DNA from: Xiphias gladius
Taxonomy: Eukaryota; Chordata; Actinopteri; Istiophoriformes; Xiphiidae
DNA length: 64,000 nucleotides
Reading direction: 5' to 3'
Assembly (NCBI RefSeq): GCF_016859285.1
Contig: NC_053416.1
Span: 212,501 to 276,500, forward strand
In this document: positions 1-14,700 of the stretch, in pieces
Layout of the letters: each line of letters opens with the position of its first letter
Numbering within the stretch: position 1 is the first letter of the stretch
Notes under the pieces: model-generated
The model's input: the letters and a program-made list of their open reading frames with translations, nothing else
Database searches by the model: none
What the model was told of the DNA's origin: nothing
Position numbers and translations under genes: made by a program

Positions 1-2090
1 GGTCGAGCTCTGTGCCATTTATAACCAGTGGGTTTAACTGATGTTTGACTGACTGATGTCACCTGACTGCAAAACTTCTCTCCCATGGAGGCAGCTGAAG
101 AAATGACTGAACGAAAAACCAGAAAACCAAATCATAAATGTAAACAATCGTGTACAGTATTTTAAAGGAGCAGAGCTGATAGAAGACCTCCAACACACAC
201 AAAATCACTTGGAAGACAAAAGTTGGATAAGGACTGTTAAAAGTGTAAACCTATGAGAACAGAAATGCCCAGAAACCTGCACAATATCATCATCTTCGTC
301 CTCTCTGATGAAGCTGCAGCTCCAGCTGCTGATGGAGGCAGATGTTTGGACAGCTGTTGCCATTTTTTTGAGCCTTCTGGTTTTCCATATGTGCTGCAGT
401 GAGAGCACCTGAAACCACAGAGTTTAACACTCCAACACTGATGGACAGAAAAACTGAAGCATGAGAGGAATATTTTACTGAGCACTCAGTATCTGCTGCA
501 GGTTTTAATCCCCTTCGATTGACGAAATCTCAGTTTATTCACAGATCTTGGACAGATGAAGGAAAATTTTAAAAATTATATAAACAATAATGACAATAAA
601 TGTCCTTCTATAGCTCTGCTCTCAAAAGCAGCTCATAAAAGTTTTCAAAATAAAACAAGTAAATACAGACTTAAGAAAAATAAACACATCATAGAATAGA
701 AATGAATGAACGTATAAATGAATAAAAAACAATAAAGACAAGTGAACAGGTGGATGTTGGGCTGCTTTTTCAAAGTCAAACTCAAGGTCATAGTGTTTCT
801 GACTTGACTTGACGTCTGTTTAGCCATTCTTCATTGTATTTAGTTGGACTTTATCTGGTCCACCCACAGTGTCGATGGATGGCAACCTTTTAATAATTTG
901 CATGCAAACAAAGAAATGGCTCCCGGGCACGCTACACCTGACGCTCAAAAAACCGTGTGAATCTTCCGGTAAACGACACACCTGCTCTGTGATTACTGAT
1001 TCACCTATTTTTACTTTCCTCATACTCCACATACCACCTACTGTGCAAAAGAGAGAACTACAAGTGAACACATACTACTTGATACACATACACCAATGAA
1101 CACAATCCAAAATGGCTCCAACGCACAGTCTCCTTTAGTTGTAAACCTGGACCGAGAAACCCACCACAAATCTGATCAGACCTGCTGCTGACACTGGGGC
1201 GCAGTCGATGCCTCTAATGCAAGCAGCTGTCCGACCCTGCAGAAGAACCCTGAACTGAACTGAAGAGAGTTTACACACAGTTCTTTAAAACACTCCATGA
1301 CATCCCCATTTTTATCAGTTTTATTAAATCTGTTTTATCTCTTTGCATCTTTTGCGGTTTTTAATGTTCAGACTCAAAAGTTTTGTTAAAGTGTCAGTAA
1401 AATGACTGGGGTAAGTCAGGTCGAGCTCTGTGCCATTTATAACCAGTGGGTTTAACTGATGTTTGACTGACTGATGTCACCTGACTGCAAAACTTCTCTC
1501 CCATGGAGGCAGCTGAAGAAATGACTGAACGAAAAACCAGAAAACCAAATCATAAATGTAAACAATCGTGTACAGTATTTTAAAGGAGCAGAGCTGATAG
1601 AAGACCTCCAACACACACAAAATCACTTGGAAGACAAAAGTTGGATAAGGACTGTTAAAAGTGTAAACCTATGAGAACAGAAATGCCCAGAAACCTGCAC
1701 AATATCATCATCTTCGTCCTCTCTGATGAAGCTGCAGCTCCAGCTGCTGATGGAGGCAGATGTTTGGACAGCTGTTGCCATTTTTTTGAGCCTTCTGGTT
1801 TTCCATATGTGCTGCAGTGAGAGCACCTGAAACCACAGAGTTTAACACTCCAACACTGATGGACAGAAAAACTGAAGCATGAGAGGAATATTTTACTGAG
1901 CACTCAGTATCTGCTGCAGGTTTTAATCCCCTTCGATTGACGAAATCTCAGTTTATTCACAGATCTTGGACAGATGAAGGAAAATTTTAAAAATTATATA
2001 AACAATAATGACAATAAATGTCCTTCTATAGCTCTGCTCTCAAAAGCAGCTCATAAAAGTTTTCAAAATAAAACAAGTAAATACAGACTT
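1..2090. repeat. 672-bp direct duplication (1-672 and 1419-2090)
   Basis: Bases 1-672 recur at 1419-2090 with no difference that I could find by reading; short ORFs inside each copy translate identically. The copies are separated by 746 bp of unrelated sequence and diverge abruptly after the shared end (ttaagaaaa after copy 1, ttaactttt after copy 2). Copy 1 touches the window edge, so the full unit may extend further left; a tandem duplication with a 1418-bp period is the simplest model. I see no coding similarity in it. It lies upstream of the first visible adamts2 exon, so probably in an early intron of that gene. Identity this high means either a very recent duplication or an assembly artefact. 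Confidence 0.9.
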
Positions 2091-2455
2091 TAACTTTTTT
2101 TTTTCTTGTAAAGTTCACTTATCGGCAGCAGAAATCAGAATAGAAACAGTGAATAGAAACAAGTAGATGCATGTGAGAGCAGAAATGACTTCAGGCCTGC
2201 AGAGACATGAACCAAACACTGTGCAACATGAAGGAAAGAACCCACTTTAACTCAGAGAAATCTGTCCGATGCGGTCTGAGTTTACCATCACTTTTTACAG
2301 CGTGGGCAGAGCCGCCTGATTTAAGCCAGATGTGGAGGAAAGATGAGAAGAGTTTAAAGTGGATGAGGAGAAGGAAAGGAAAAATAAAAGGAATATTTTC
2401 CTGCTGTAGTAGTTGACTGCAGTTAAAGCAACAACTGCTGACTATATACATTACG

Positions 2456-4100
2456 CAGTGCATTCAGAAAGTATTCAAACCCCTTCTCTTTTTAGCTTGA
2501 CCACAACAGAGGGGCCAGTCCTACAAACACGAATGTCACTGACTGACTGATGAAGCTACACCACTGATTGGTCAACCTAGTGTTAGAGTTTCTCCAGTTG
2601 CAATTGCTCTTTGAAATGATTAGCACCTTTGAAGCTACATTTACTGATTTTTCTTCACCAAGGCACCTAATGACTAAACTTTAGCTACTTTCCGTAGAAG
2701 AGAGTCGTCAGCATTGCCAGGCAAGCACGAGGTCGGGCTTTCTCTCCGCAGACAAACCTCTCTGTGCGTCTCATTCGATTGAACGCATGGCTGCCGACAC
2801 AGACGTAAATGACCTTCTAACTTTCTCTCTGATTGATCATTTTACAAGTAAATATACCTGGAATCTCAGCACAGCCGTTGTCTTTAACTTATGTGTCTGG
2901 AGATTTTGTCAGACGAAAAAATGAAATGTCACATTGACGTTAGTATTCCGACCGATTGCTGTGATATTTGATATTTAGCTCAGGTGCCTCCCGTTTCTCT
3001 TGATCATGGTTGAGATGTTTCTACACCTTGATTGGAGTCCACCTGTGGTAAATTCAACTGATTGGACATGATGTTGAAAGGCACACACCTGACTATATAA
3101 AGGTCTCACAGCTGACAATGCATAGCAGAGCAAAAACCAAGCCATGAGTTCAAAGGAACTGCCTGCAGAGCTCAGAGACAGGATTGTGTTGAGGCACAGA
3201 TCTCGGGAAGGCTACAAAAAAAAATTCTGCTCCCATGAGAACATTGGCCTCCATAATTCTTTGATTGAAGAAGTTTGGAAAAACCAGGACTCTTCCCAGA
3301 GCTGGCCGCCCGGCTGCACTGAGCAATAGGAAGGGCCTTGCCAAGGGTCCCAAGGGTCCCAAGGGTCATTCTGGCTGAGGTCGAGAGATCCTGTGGAGAT
3401 GGGAGACACTTTCAGAAGGGCAACCAATTCTAAGCGTCATGTCTAGTGAAAACCAGGCACTGTTCATCGCCTGCCCGATAGCATCCCAGCGGTGAAGCAT
3501 GGTGGGGACAGCAGCATGTTGTGGGGATGTTTTTCAGCAGCAGGGACAAGGAGACAAGTCAGCAAAGTACAGATATCCTTAATGAAAACCTGGTCCAGAG
3601 CTCAGGACCTCAGATTGGGCTGAAGGTTCACCTTCCAACAGGACAATGACATCTCTGTAGAGATCTGAAAACAGCTGTTTACCAATGGTGCCCATCCAAC
3701 CTTACAGAGCTTGAGAGGATCTGCAGAGAAGAATGTCAGAAAATCCCCAAATCCAGGTGTGCAGAGCTTGACGCGTCAAACCAAAGGTGACTCGAGGCTG
3801 TAATCTCTGCCAAAGGTGCTTCAACTAAATACTGAGTAAAGGGTCTGAATACTTATGTCAATATTTCAGTTTTTCCTTTTTAATAAAAGCTGCGAAAAAT
3901 TTCTACAAGTCTGTTTTTGCTTTGTCATTATGGGGTATTAAGTGTAGATTGATGAGGGGAAAAATGAATTTTACAAAATCAATCTGAGTTTTTAAAAATC
4001 ATTGAATTCATAAATTGATTTCACAATTTTAGCATCAGGCTGCAACATAACAAAATGTGAAAAAAGTGAAGGGGTCGGAATACTTTCTGAATGTACTGTA
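2456..4100 (+). mobile_element. Degenerate Tc1-like DNA transposon
   Basis: Terminal inverted repeats are visible: the 26 nt at 2461-2486 match the reverse complement of 4068-4093 with only two or three differences, sharing CATTCAGAAAGTATTC. Between them a Tc1/mariner transposase relic reads on the plus strand. Its N-terminal part at 3144-3329 includes ELPAELRDRIVLRHRSREGY, the usual helix-turn-helix start of fish Tc1 transposases. Downstream non-coding remnants run up to TACTGAGTAAAGGGTCTGAA near 3830. Frameshifts and stops break the gene, so it is inactive. About 450 bp at 2500-2980 does not look like a normal Tc1 5' end and may be a nested insertion. A second relic of the same family lies in reverse orientation in ik intron 6. 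Confidence 0.88.
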
Positions 4101-4347
4101 GCTACAGGTGGACACAAAAACAGGAACGGAATAAATCAGTTTTTGCTTAAACTGATGGTTTTTGGTCATTAGTGACAGACGAAGTCATGCTGATCTAGAC
4201 TATAATAATGCTGATTCACTCAAATAATGCTGAGTCAAATCTGAAAATTGCTGACTCAGACTTGAAAAATAGACATTAAATTTACAGCAGTTGAACCACA
4301 GATGTACCACAGATTGGCAGTAGATGACAGCTCTCTGTGTGTCCCAG

Positions 4348-5717
4348 GCAGGGATGATCCGAACAGGTCAGGAGGAGTTTTTCATTGAGCCGTTGGATCG
4401 AAGGAGGACAGAAGGAGGAGAAGACGAGGAGGAGGGAGGACGACAGCACATCGTTTATCGCTCCTCAGCGATCAAGAAACAACCGGCTGTCAATCAAACT
4501 CCCGATGACTTCCTCCGAGGTGAGATAACAGACCCCTTACCTTGTAACCCGAACCTGAATTTGTGACTTGAACATGACCTTCCTGACTGGAACAAACGTG
4601 GTCTTTTTACGGGAATAAATTTGAACTTATGACTTAAAGAAACTTGGCAATATGACTCGAATGTCACCCTACTGACTCGACAACAGACTTAACCCAGTCA
4701 CTCGAATAAACTTGACCTTGTGACTCAAATCTGAGTTTGACATTGCGACTGGGACAAACTTGACAATGTGTATAGGTCATTGGTGATGGAGTATGGAGTT
4801 TATCACTTATTCTCAGTTACTTTTTACCAATTACACGTTGCAATACAGTCTACAGAGGCTCATTCAGTGCTATTGTATTTATAGCACTACACTTCCTGTA
4901 TGTACAGAACAAACTTCACTAAAATCCTCACGATGCTCAGTGTTGCACACTGTTCAGCTGTACATGAACTGAATATGGTGACATGTACAGATTTCAGTTA
5001 TGTGACATTTTAAAGCCGATGGGAGCCCGTTCACTCCCTCCATTTCACTATATTTACAACTCACTACCTGTTTACACTGCATACTTCATTCAAATTTCCA
5101 AACGCATAGCATTACACACAGTTTATGAACTGTTTTGAGTTATATATTACATTGAAGCCTATTTTTGTGTTAAGCATTTTAATGCCAAGACAGTCATTAC
5201 AATGTTAAGGGCAATGAATTTTCAGTTGATTATCCCAACTGTAAGGTCCAGAGTCAAATACTGGCAGTAGAATCATTTCAATCACCGTCAGTGCTTACAG
5301 CAGTCACGTGCATTTTGGTCAGGGAACTTCTCTCTCGTATGTTTTATGTACGTGTATGTCCACCGATCAGCCATTGACTGGTTTTTTGTTACAACTTACA
5401 CTGTGGCTGATGGGTGTAAGTTGTAACATAATGGTGGTAGTTTTGATTTATCAGATGTCTTTTATGAAAGATCGATTTATATGTTACAAATAAGTGCAGA
5501 GTGCTTCAGTAGTTCAGTGCCTCAGTTCCCATTAAAACCAAAGAGGAGACTTTGTGTGAACAAACACTGAACTTAACTGAACTGTGTTTTTTTACAGTGT
5601 AGTTTGTTAAAAATCCTTCAAAATATCTGCTGTGCTGTTTCTGCAGAGGGACGGAATCAAACTGAAATTGTTGTGAAATTGTTCCAGGAAACTTGGCAAA
5701 GACAACTGGAGCTTTAC

Positions 5718-5768
<51 letters not shown>

Positions 5769-8700
5769 TCAGCCAGCTGCGACGTGGCAGTCCGAGTTTC
5801 CGAGTTTCAGATTCTTGGAGGTTTTGGAGGTTTGGGCTTAGAGTTGACGGATAGTTCAGCTCATGACTTGTTCATCCTCTCAGTCTCTGACTCCTGAAAT
5901 CTATTTGTCTTCAAAACAACATCAGCCAATGAGGAGAGAGTTTTATTTCACCTTAGTTCAACTCAGCCTGAGCCTCTGGTAGCAAGGCGAGAGCTCAGAG
6001 TGCCTGTTTCTTATCACTGACGTCATTTCCCTAACAACAGATTCAACAGACACAAACATTTGTTGGATGTTAAACTTCAGATCAGCAGAGTAACTGTTTT
6101 TGTTTGATGGAAGCATCAGTACAAGATGTGGAAAACAGAGAGATTATCGCATCTGGATGAAAATATCATTTAGTGAAACAGAAACTGGACTGAAGCTTAA
6201 TTTTGTGCCGTTTGTAATCAGGAGGTTTACTGGACGACGGTTCGCTGACCTGCATGTTTAGTCTCAATGAAAACATCCTGTCATATTTTCGTGCTGCTGT
6301 CTGTCTGATCAGGTCTGTACAACAGAAAATACAGGACGCTCTGTGCTGTAGTGGTAAGACAAAGTTAAGGTAAACCCCATCTTATCTATCACAGGCTACG
6401 CGGGTCGGGAAGAATGGAAAGATGGACCTACAGGCTCTCTTAAAAACCAGCCTTGAATCAAACACAGTCTGCATGGTCTTTATTATAGATCAGCATTTGG
6501 ATACACCCAATAACAAAACTGAAGGGTGAATAATTTGTTTAAATTTGAAAGTGATCATCTGATTATAACTGCAACTATCTGCGGAGTTATGGACGTAAGC
6601 AAACCATTTAACAGCGTTGAGGTCACCTGACTCTCGTTGAGGTCCCTGGCAAGTCATTCAGTTCCACTGAGATCATTCAAACATTCATCAAAATAACAGA
6701 AAAAGAAAACTAATGTATTACCAACGTCAAATTATAAAAACTGTTAAAAAAAATGTTGACCTATGGTATTGGGTTTATACACTGACAAACAGCGGGTCCA
6801 CGGGACTTCCTCTAAATACGTGTAAACATGTACACCAGTGTAAAACAAAGCAATTCATACTGACTTCACTACGAACAGACCAGTGTGTAAAAATTATTTA
6901 AGTGATCACTGAGATGATTCTTTTGTCTGTCTCCAGGTCCTCTTTTAGGTTCTCTGAACTTGAACCAGAATGCGTTGTGGTCAACGTCCAGCTCAGCTCG
7001 ACGACGGCGCTACATTGAAGAGGCTGAGCTATTTAACATTGAGGTTAATGTTTAATATAGATATCAATGAACTGTTGAATTGAGAGTTTACTGAATGTTT
7101 TAACCTCTCTTTGCACTGTCTTTTCCTGCTCTAGGTTTTGTTAGCTGTGGATTATTCTGTTCTTCTTTTCCACGGCCGAGACCACATTCAGAAATATCTT
7201 CTGACACTGATGAACATAGTAGGTGAAAACATGAAAGCACTAACACAGATTATCGATTTAGGTGAATGTCAATGATGTTGATGAAGTAATGAGTAATGGT
7301 GAGCTCTAGTTTTGCCTGTTGGTGGGCTGCAGCTGAAAGGTAAACTTAAAGATGAGCTAATCATCTCCAAATCCACAAAGCATATTGTAGACTGAATGGT
7401 CAAACTCCCATGAGCTCTCCAGGTTCCCAGTGAGAGAGCTTTTTAACCCATGTTTAACCCATTGGACAGAATATGGTTTTGCAGTCTCCTATCCAACTCA
7501 ATCACAACCCAGGAATATACACCATAAACAGAAGTAAGAACATCATCAGTAAAATAAGAATGACTTCGATAGCTGGGACATCAGCTTCTAATGGAAGCAG
7601 ATCACACTCCAGAGGTTGAGCTGAAACTCAACTCATCCAGGCAAAATAAAAAACCCTGGCAGAACAAATAGACCCTGAACAGAACTGTGACGAACAAACC
7701 AGCCAAGATAAAGTTAAGTTAGGGGGAGGTTCCATATGTTGCCAAGGATAGCGAACGATGGGGGTAGCACAAGGTGGCTTTATGGTCCACAGGGGACCAT
7801 GAGGACTAAGTAAGTTAACTACACATTTGGGTTTACTGGCCTGATTTGGAAGGTTGCTAATCACCAAGTGGTGATCCAACTCACCACCAGTTGGTGATTA
7901 GCTGGCAGCTGTACGTTTTTCTTCACCTTGATGTCCAAAAAGTACAGCTGCAGATCTAATGATATGACCTTGAGCGTATGAGGTAGTTTGTAAATGTACC
8001 TGGTACCAGACCACCAAGGGATGGTCTGGTACCAGATACATTTGTGAACTACCTCTTGCTTAAACGTGGTGGGTGATGCTAAAAAGTCACGGCCATTAAA
8101 GCAGTCCAATAACAAAGGACCACAAATGTGCCAAGAGTCATACTATAGGGTTCAAGGTCCAGTCCATCTGATCTTCCAGCTTTAATTGCAGCTCAGCTGG
8201 AATCATAGTGGACTCTTGTCCTTGTGTTTGCTTGGGGGCATGCCCAAAGGCAGTTAGCCCAAGGTGTTAATGTGGGATCAGGCTGGCAAGGTTCTGTGAC
8301 CACTCTCTGGTCTCACACCTGGAACCAGTTTACCATGGTGACCCTACCATGAACCAGTGCTGCACACAAAACAACAGGAAATCCCTCCACCACAATAATG
8401 TTGCAGTTCTAAGAGGATTAATTTCAGAATTCCGAAAAACAATTCTTAGATGACATTCTAGTATTTCTTAAAATGTAGGTTTAGATTGCAAACATTACTG
8501 ATACATGGAGCACCTCTTTCTCTCTCTTTGTTCCAGGTTAATGAGATCTATCAGGATCATTCTCTGGGCGCCAACATCAATGTTGTCCTGGTCAGAATCA
8601 TCATGCTGTCTCCAACGAAGGTATTAAACTGTGACTGTTCAAAACTATTTAAGGTTTCTGGTCAGGACATTTTTCTGTAAAAAAAACTAAAGTTTCCAGT

Positions 8701-11700
8701 TGTTGTTCGGGAATGACAAATGGGAAGATTTCTTAGTTGGTTTTGTTGGTTTTACATGTCCACAGGGCAGAAGTTGTAATAAATTATGACCTCATCTACT
8801 GCTCTGTGGGCCCTCTCAGTACAGGCCTGTGAGAGTCTGTGTTGTTAAATATCATTCTTATTTATCTGTTCTAAACGAGTAAGTAACTCAGACCAGTTTA
8901 GTTTCATGTAGCTTTGGACTATACTCTGAATATGTCCCACAGGAAAACAAGATCACATTGTTACTCCAAATTTCATATAACTAGTTCTGTATAAGTTTCA
9001 CTTTAAAGTCTAGATAGATAAAGAGGGTCAGGGAGGTGGCGTTACTGCTCTTTATAAAAAGAGCATTGAACAATGACCATTTCCATTTTCTGCCCTACTT
9101 TCAAACGCTCTGGTTCCATCTATTTGGTCACTGCTGGTATCAAGTTCCATTGGGCTGATAGCTAATTACTTTTCAGTGTGTTATTTAATGGTGCTATAAG
9201 TAAGTTTTTGCAATCATTACATAGCTAAAATTAGCATTAACAGCTGTTTACTTACCAAGAGCTTCAGCGATCGCCACGGTCACAAGACAGGAGGTTAGAA
9301 TAGGTACTCTGAGCAGAGCTACTTATTCAAAATCTCATGTTGGACTGAGGGCAGACTGGACTCTATGGTGACCCACTATCGCAAAGTGGTATTGAATGAA
9401 TGAATGAATAAATGGAAACTTTATTGCCCCTCGCGGAATTAGCATTGCACAGAGAGCATAAGACATAAAACATAAAACAAATTAAAAAATAATCATGTTA
9501 AATCATCTTAAAAAGCATCATTTGGGAGATCGATAATTTACATTAAGTGCAAGTTCAAGAAGGGCTAAAATTCTGATTTGGATTCAGACATTGAAATCAG
9601 AGCTTGTTAAGCAGCTGAATGCTGCCTGGGACGAAGGATGTGATGCCTCTTTTAGTCCGCATCCTGGGCATGCTATACCTTCGCCCTGAAGATAAGAGCA
9701 CATATTCAGACCATAGAGGGTGCAGTGGATCTGCTATGATCTTATGAGCTAAAATCAAGGTGTACTGGTCTCTCATGAAAGTATTACTGCCCATTGGTAA
9801 CCCAGTTATCTTGCCATCCAATTTCACAGCCCTGTGCAATTTGTTCTTGTTTTGCACAGACAATTCCACCCCTAACACTGGATACAAAAGGCCAACATAC
9901 TCTGAATGCAGGTCTTATAAAATATTGTAAGCATAGTTCTGTCCACCCTATAACATCTAGGTTTCCTTAAGAAGTAGAGAAGTTGTTGAGCTTTTTCAAA
10001 CCTACCGCTAATGTTAGAATTCCATGCCAGTTTGCTATAGTGACCAGGTATTTGTACTCCTGTACCCTTTTCGGTTGTGTTGTTCATAATTACAGGAGAC
10101 AGAGAGGAATTCCCCTTGAAATCAATGATCATTTCTTTAGTTTTCTTTGTGTTTTAAATCAGTGAGTTACCTGAACACTAGTCATAGAAGTGGTTAATCT
10201 CAGCTCTATAACTGGTCTCATTGTCGATTAAAAGGCCTGTCAGAGCTGCATCATCTGCAAATTTTATCATTATACAATTTTCCTGATGGCTGCAACAATC
10301 AGAACAGAGAGAGGACACAACCTTGTGGTACCGCAGTCTGATTGCTGATGACGGATGACTGTCCTCCATGGACATGAACATAGTGTTACTGTTCAACAGA
10401 TCTGCCCGGACAGTACTAAAGGCAGATTAGATATCAGCAAACGCACATAAGACGATGGGGATTCCAGGTCTTCGTAAAAATTTGGTTCAAAGGTGTGACT
10501 GTTGCATCCTCCACACCCCTCTTTGCTCTGTATGCAAATTGTAAAGAATCCATGTGATCATTGGTTTCAGACTTTAAGTGAGATAAAAAAAATTTGCTTA
10601 AAATATTTCATAACCACTGGGGATAAGGCTACAGGTCTAAAATCATTTGATACCAGAGGGATTTGTCCTTTAAAGTAGTGGGATTATTTTAGATATTTTC
10701 AATAACCTTGGAATTATTTGTGAGTCCAGTGATGCTTGAAAGTCTAGTGATTACAGGGCTTAACAGCTCACAATGCTTCTTTAACATGTTTCCATCCATT
10801 CCATCTGAGCCTACGGATTTCCTAGGTTGTACCACACTTCCTCTGATGTTACACATTTTGGTGTGCCGTCCTCTCTCCGGTCCCCCTTGAGCTGTAACTG
10901 AGATACTTTATCAGTCTTGTGATGCGAAGAAAAGCAAATTTAAGCTATTGTCAAACTCTTTTCTACTGTTTGTGCAGAGTTGGTCGGCTGTGACTTCAGG
11001 CCAACCACCGTCTTTATTCTGGCAACGCCTCGCTTGCATCGTTGTCCTTGAGTAGCGGCTCCACTTTTGTGTGGTAGTCCCTCTTTGCTTGGTTTATTTG
11101 AGTCTGTATTTCTCTCTGAATTAGTTTTCCAGTGTGTCTGTCATTCATTTTAAATGCCCGTTCTTTTCCAATTAGATGCCTTTTTCACAACAACACTGAC
11201 CCACGGTCTAGTATTTGCACATGTTTTTGTTTGTTTGGTGGGGATCACATTATCAATGCAGGAGTTAATATAAGATGCAACCACTTCAGTATATTCATCT
11301 ATATCTAGGCATTCAAACACCTCCCAGTCCGTATATTCAAAGCAACCTTGTAAAGTCAATACACTGGCCTCACCCCAAACTTTCACTGATCTTGAGTTAG
11401 GTTTTTCAATTTTTCATTTTTTTCAGTAGGATGTTAGTAAACACAGTGTCATTTTTGGGCTCCACTTATCAGTGGTTTTTCTGGTTGCTTTATAGCTAGC
11501 ATTAATATAGCCATAGCATAAATCAATAGTTTTTGGTCCTATAGTGTAGCATCTAACACATTGCTGATAGTGTGGCAGAGCCAATGTTAACGAGCGACCA
11601 TTTAAGTCATCCAGTATTATTTTTGATCCATCTGGGGAGATAGCTACAGGGTATAAACCAAGGTCGCAAAAATCTGTCCAAACTCAAATATGTGGGCCTT

Positions 11701-14700
11701 AGTGAAACCAAACGGAGTTCTTTGTCAGGTGTATTCGTGGTGTATCTTACCGTATAGTTTTTACACCATTTGCTGTTTATGCACACACTCCCTCAAATCG
11801 TCGTCCCCGTGGGCTCTTGGTCTCCGCACTGTCATATCAGTGTCCCAGACCCCGTTAATGTAAGAGTGTTGTTATCAACTGAGGGATTCAACCATGTCTC
11901 AGAAAAACGTGAAAGGCAGTTCCTCAGAGATCTCACAGTTTATTGTTGGGAGAGGAGGTTTTGCTCCTCTCAACCGAATGTGATGTGAGATTCCACCCTG
12001 TGCAACCTGCTTCCTAATGCGCGTTGGCAGCCTGGGTCCTTCTGTTGTCTGTAGGCATTCCACCGGTAAGTCAGGTTTCAGTCTCCAGGACTGACAAAGT
12101 GCTCGCTGAGCACAGACGATGGCGAACATTATAAATCACTGCCATGATGCCTCATTAAAAAAAAGGGGTATTTAAATACGCATGAACACCTAAAAACAGG
12201 ACGTTGACGACCAAACCAAAAAATGGCAAACTTTGTTTGCACTCCACTACAGCCCTGCAGGTACAGGACAAGTAAGTTTAAAAAAAAACAAACAAGCAGT
12301 AAAAACCAACAGTGTCCCTCCATCAGTCCCAGGAGCTGATCTCTGTGGGGAATCCCCAGAAGAGTTTGGAAAACGTTTGTGGCTGGTCGTATCTCCAGCA
12401 GAGGGAGCAGAGTCACGCCGAGCAGCACGACCACACCATCTACCTGACCAGACAGGAGTTCGGCCCGTCTGGCATGCAGGGTACTACTGCTAAAACTACA
12501 ACTAATACTACAAATACTACTTCTACTAACAGCATCTACCTGACCAGGCAGGAGTTCTTCCCCTCCGGCATGCAGGTTACTACTGCTAATACTACTACTA
12601 ATAATACAAGTTGCTCTACTAACACCACTGCTGCCGCTAATCACGTGATCCCAAATGACTCCTGACCGTTGATCTTTTGATCCGTCTCTGCAGGTTATGC
12701 TCCTGTCACAGGAATGTGTCGCTTATATCGGAGTTGTGTCCTCGTTTTGGAAGATGGTTTTTCCTCGGCTTTCGTAGCTGCACATGAAACAGGACATGTG
12801 TGAGACAAACAAACACACACACACTTCACTGGTTGGCAGTACTAGTAATCAGAAACACTTTCACACATTTACAAGGTGTATATATATATATATATATTTA
12901 TTTATTTAAAAAAAAAAAACAAAAAAAAACTATTAAAAACATCAAAATGACTCCCAGGTAGAAATGATAACAGACTCAGAGGTGTTCACATACAGACAAT
13001 GACGACTCCCAGGTGTCCACTTAGAGACAAAAACAGACTCTCAGGTGTCCAAACAGAGATGTTAACAGACTCCCAGGTGTCATAGTAGGAGTAATATCAC
13101 ACTCACTTTTATCTTTACCATAATGTATAGGAATTTTCCAAGATTCAATACTTTATTACCATTTCAGCTTATTGTAGTTGATAGGAATTTGCTGCTGTTT
13201 CTCTTCATTACTTGTCTTTCTTTCTCCCTGTCTCCCTGTCTGTCTATCTCTCTGTCGGTTTGTCTCCCTGTCTCCCTGTCTTCCCGTCTGCTTCCCTGTC
13301 TCCATGTCTGCCTTCCTGTCTGTCCGCCTTCAGGTTAGGTATGGAGCATGACGGTGAGGCGAATAACTGTGCTGATGATGTGCCGTTGGGCAGCATCATG
13401 TCTCCGCGGGTTCAGGCCACCTTCCATCGATACCACTGGTCCAGGTGCAGCTGGAGGGAGCTGCACCAGTACTTGCAGTGAGTACTACCAAAGTCCCTAT
13501 AGACAAGGCTTGCCCCCTAGCAGCCATCTCGGCAACATCCCCGGGCAGATATTTTGGGCTAGCAAGACCAGGCCCCCATTTAAATGAATGGGGAGAGAGC
13601 CATAACTGCACTTTCAATGGTCACCGGGACATAAAAACTGCATGTATAGAATCACCCGACAAATCTGATAAAAAAGTTTGCTGACTTTACCCCTAAATAA
13701 GTTTTAAAACGCTTTTTATCCCCCAGGTTATACTTTTACTACGTGTGTGCAAGGTTTTGCTTGCGTCAGTGCGACAACACGATTGGCTCGATATGTTTCC
13801 CGTTTGGCTGTTATAAAGCTGACAATTGGCTTTTGGGCGGAAGGAGTGGAATATGTGTAATACAACCGCCATCTCTGGTGTCAGGGACTTTTCTATTCAG
13901 AATGCTTGAGGTGGTTTGACCCCTCTCTTGTAATGTCTCTGGTACTACACATAACACTGCTTCTGTACTCTGCATTGAACTCTGGTTGTGAAGCTAAATC
14001 GGCCTGTTCAGGTGGATGTTTGAACAAACTGTATGTCGTTCAACAACTCTGTCCTGTCTGTCTCTCTCTCTGCAGTACCTATGACTGTCTCCGTGACGAC
14101 CCGTTTAACCACGACTGGCCGGCTCAGCCTCAGTTGCCGGGGTTTCAGTACTCAATGGACCAACAGTGTCGCTACGACTTTGGACCAGGATACAGTCTCT
14201 GTACTGCAGTATGTCTGTCTATCTGTCTGTCTGTCTGTATCCAGAACATGTGATAAGAGTTGACCTTTGACCTCTTGCATATTCAGGAGGAGCCTCGCCC
14301 TTTTTAGTGACACTCGCAGCATCATAAAAGGCATCGGCAAAGCTTCATCTTTTGTTTTTAGATTTTCAGTCATTTTTGACAGTTTTTAACAAATAATTAA
14401 GGAACCTTTGAGTTAATAAGTCTTCCCCATTTTTCCACTTAAAGTTACTTCAAAACTTTATGAAATTTTGTGACCAAAAATTGATTTGTGTTCAAGGACA
14501 AACAAGGTTGCATAATATGAAATTAAACTCATGCCATACTGACATAAATACCAAATATGGAAAAATAATACATGCACATCACCAATTTCACTTGTTTTAA
14601 GAAAGGACTTAAGGGACACAGTTACAGACTAAACTGACAAATAGAAGAAGATTTTTTTTTATAGTGGAATAGCACACAGTAAGCAGCACCAGTTTTCTAG

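Noticed and set aside
12129..12644. 171-codon minus-strand ORF with a hydrophobic stretch.
   Set aside because: Antisense shadow of adamts2 exon 12327-12480, its duplicate and low-complexity ACT repeats.
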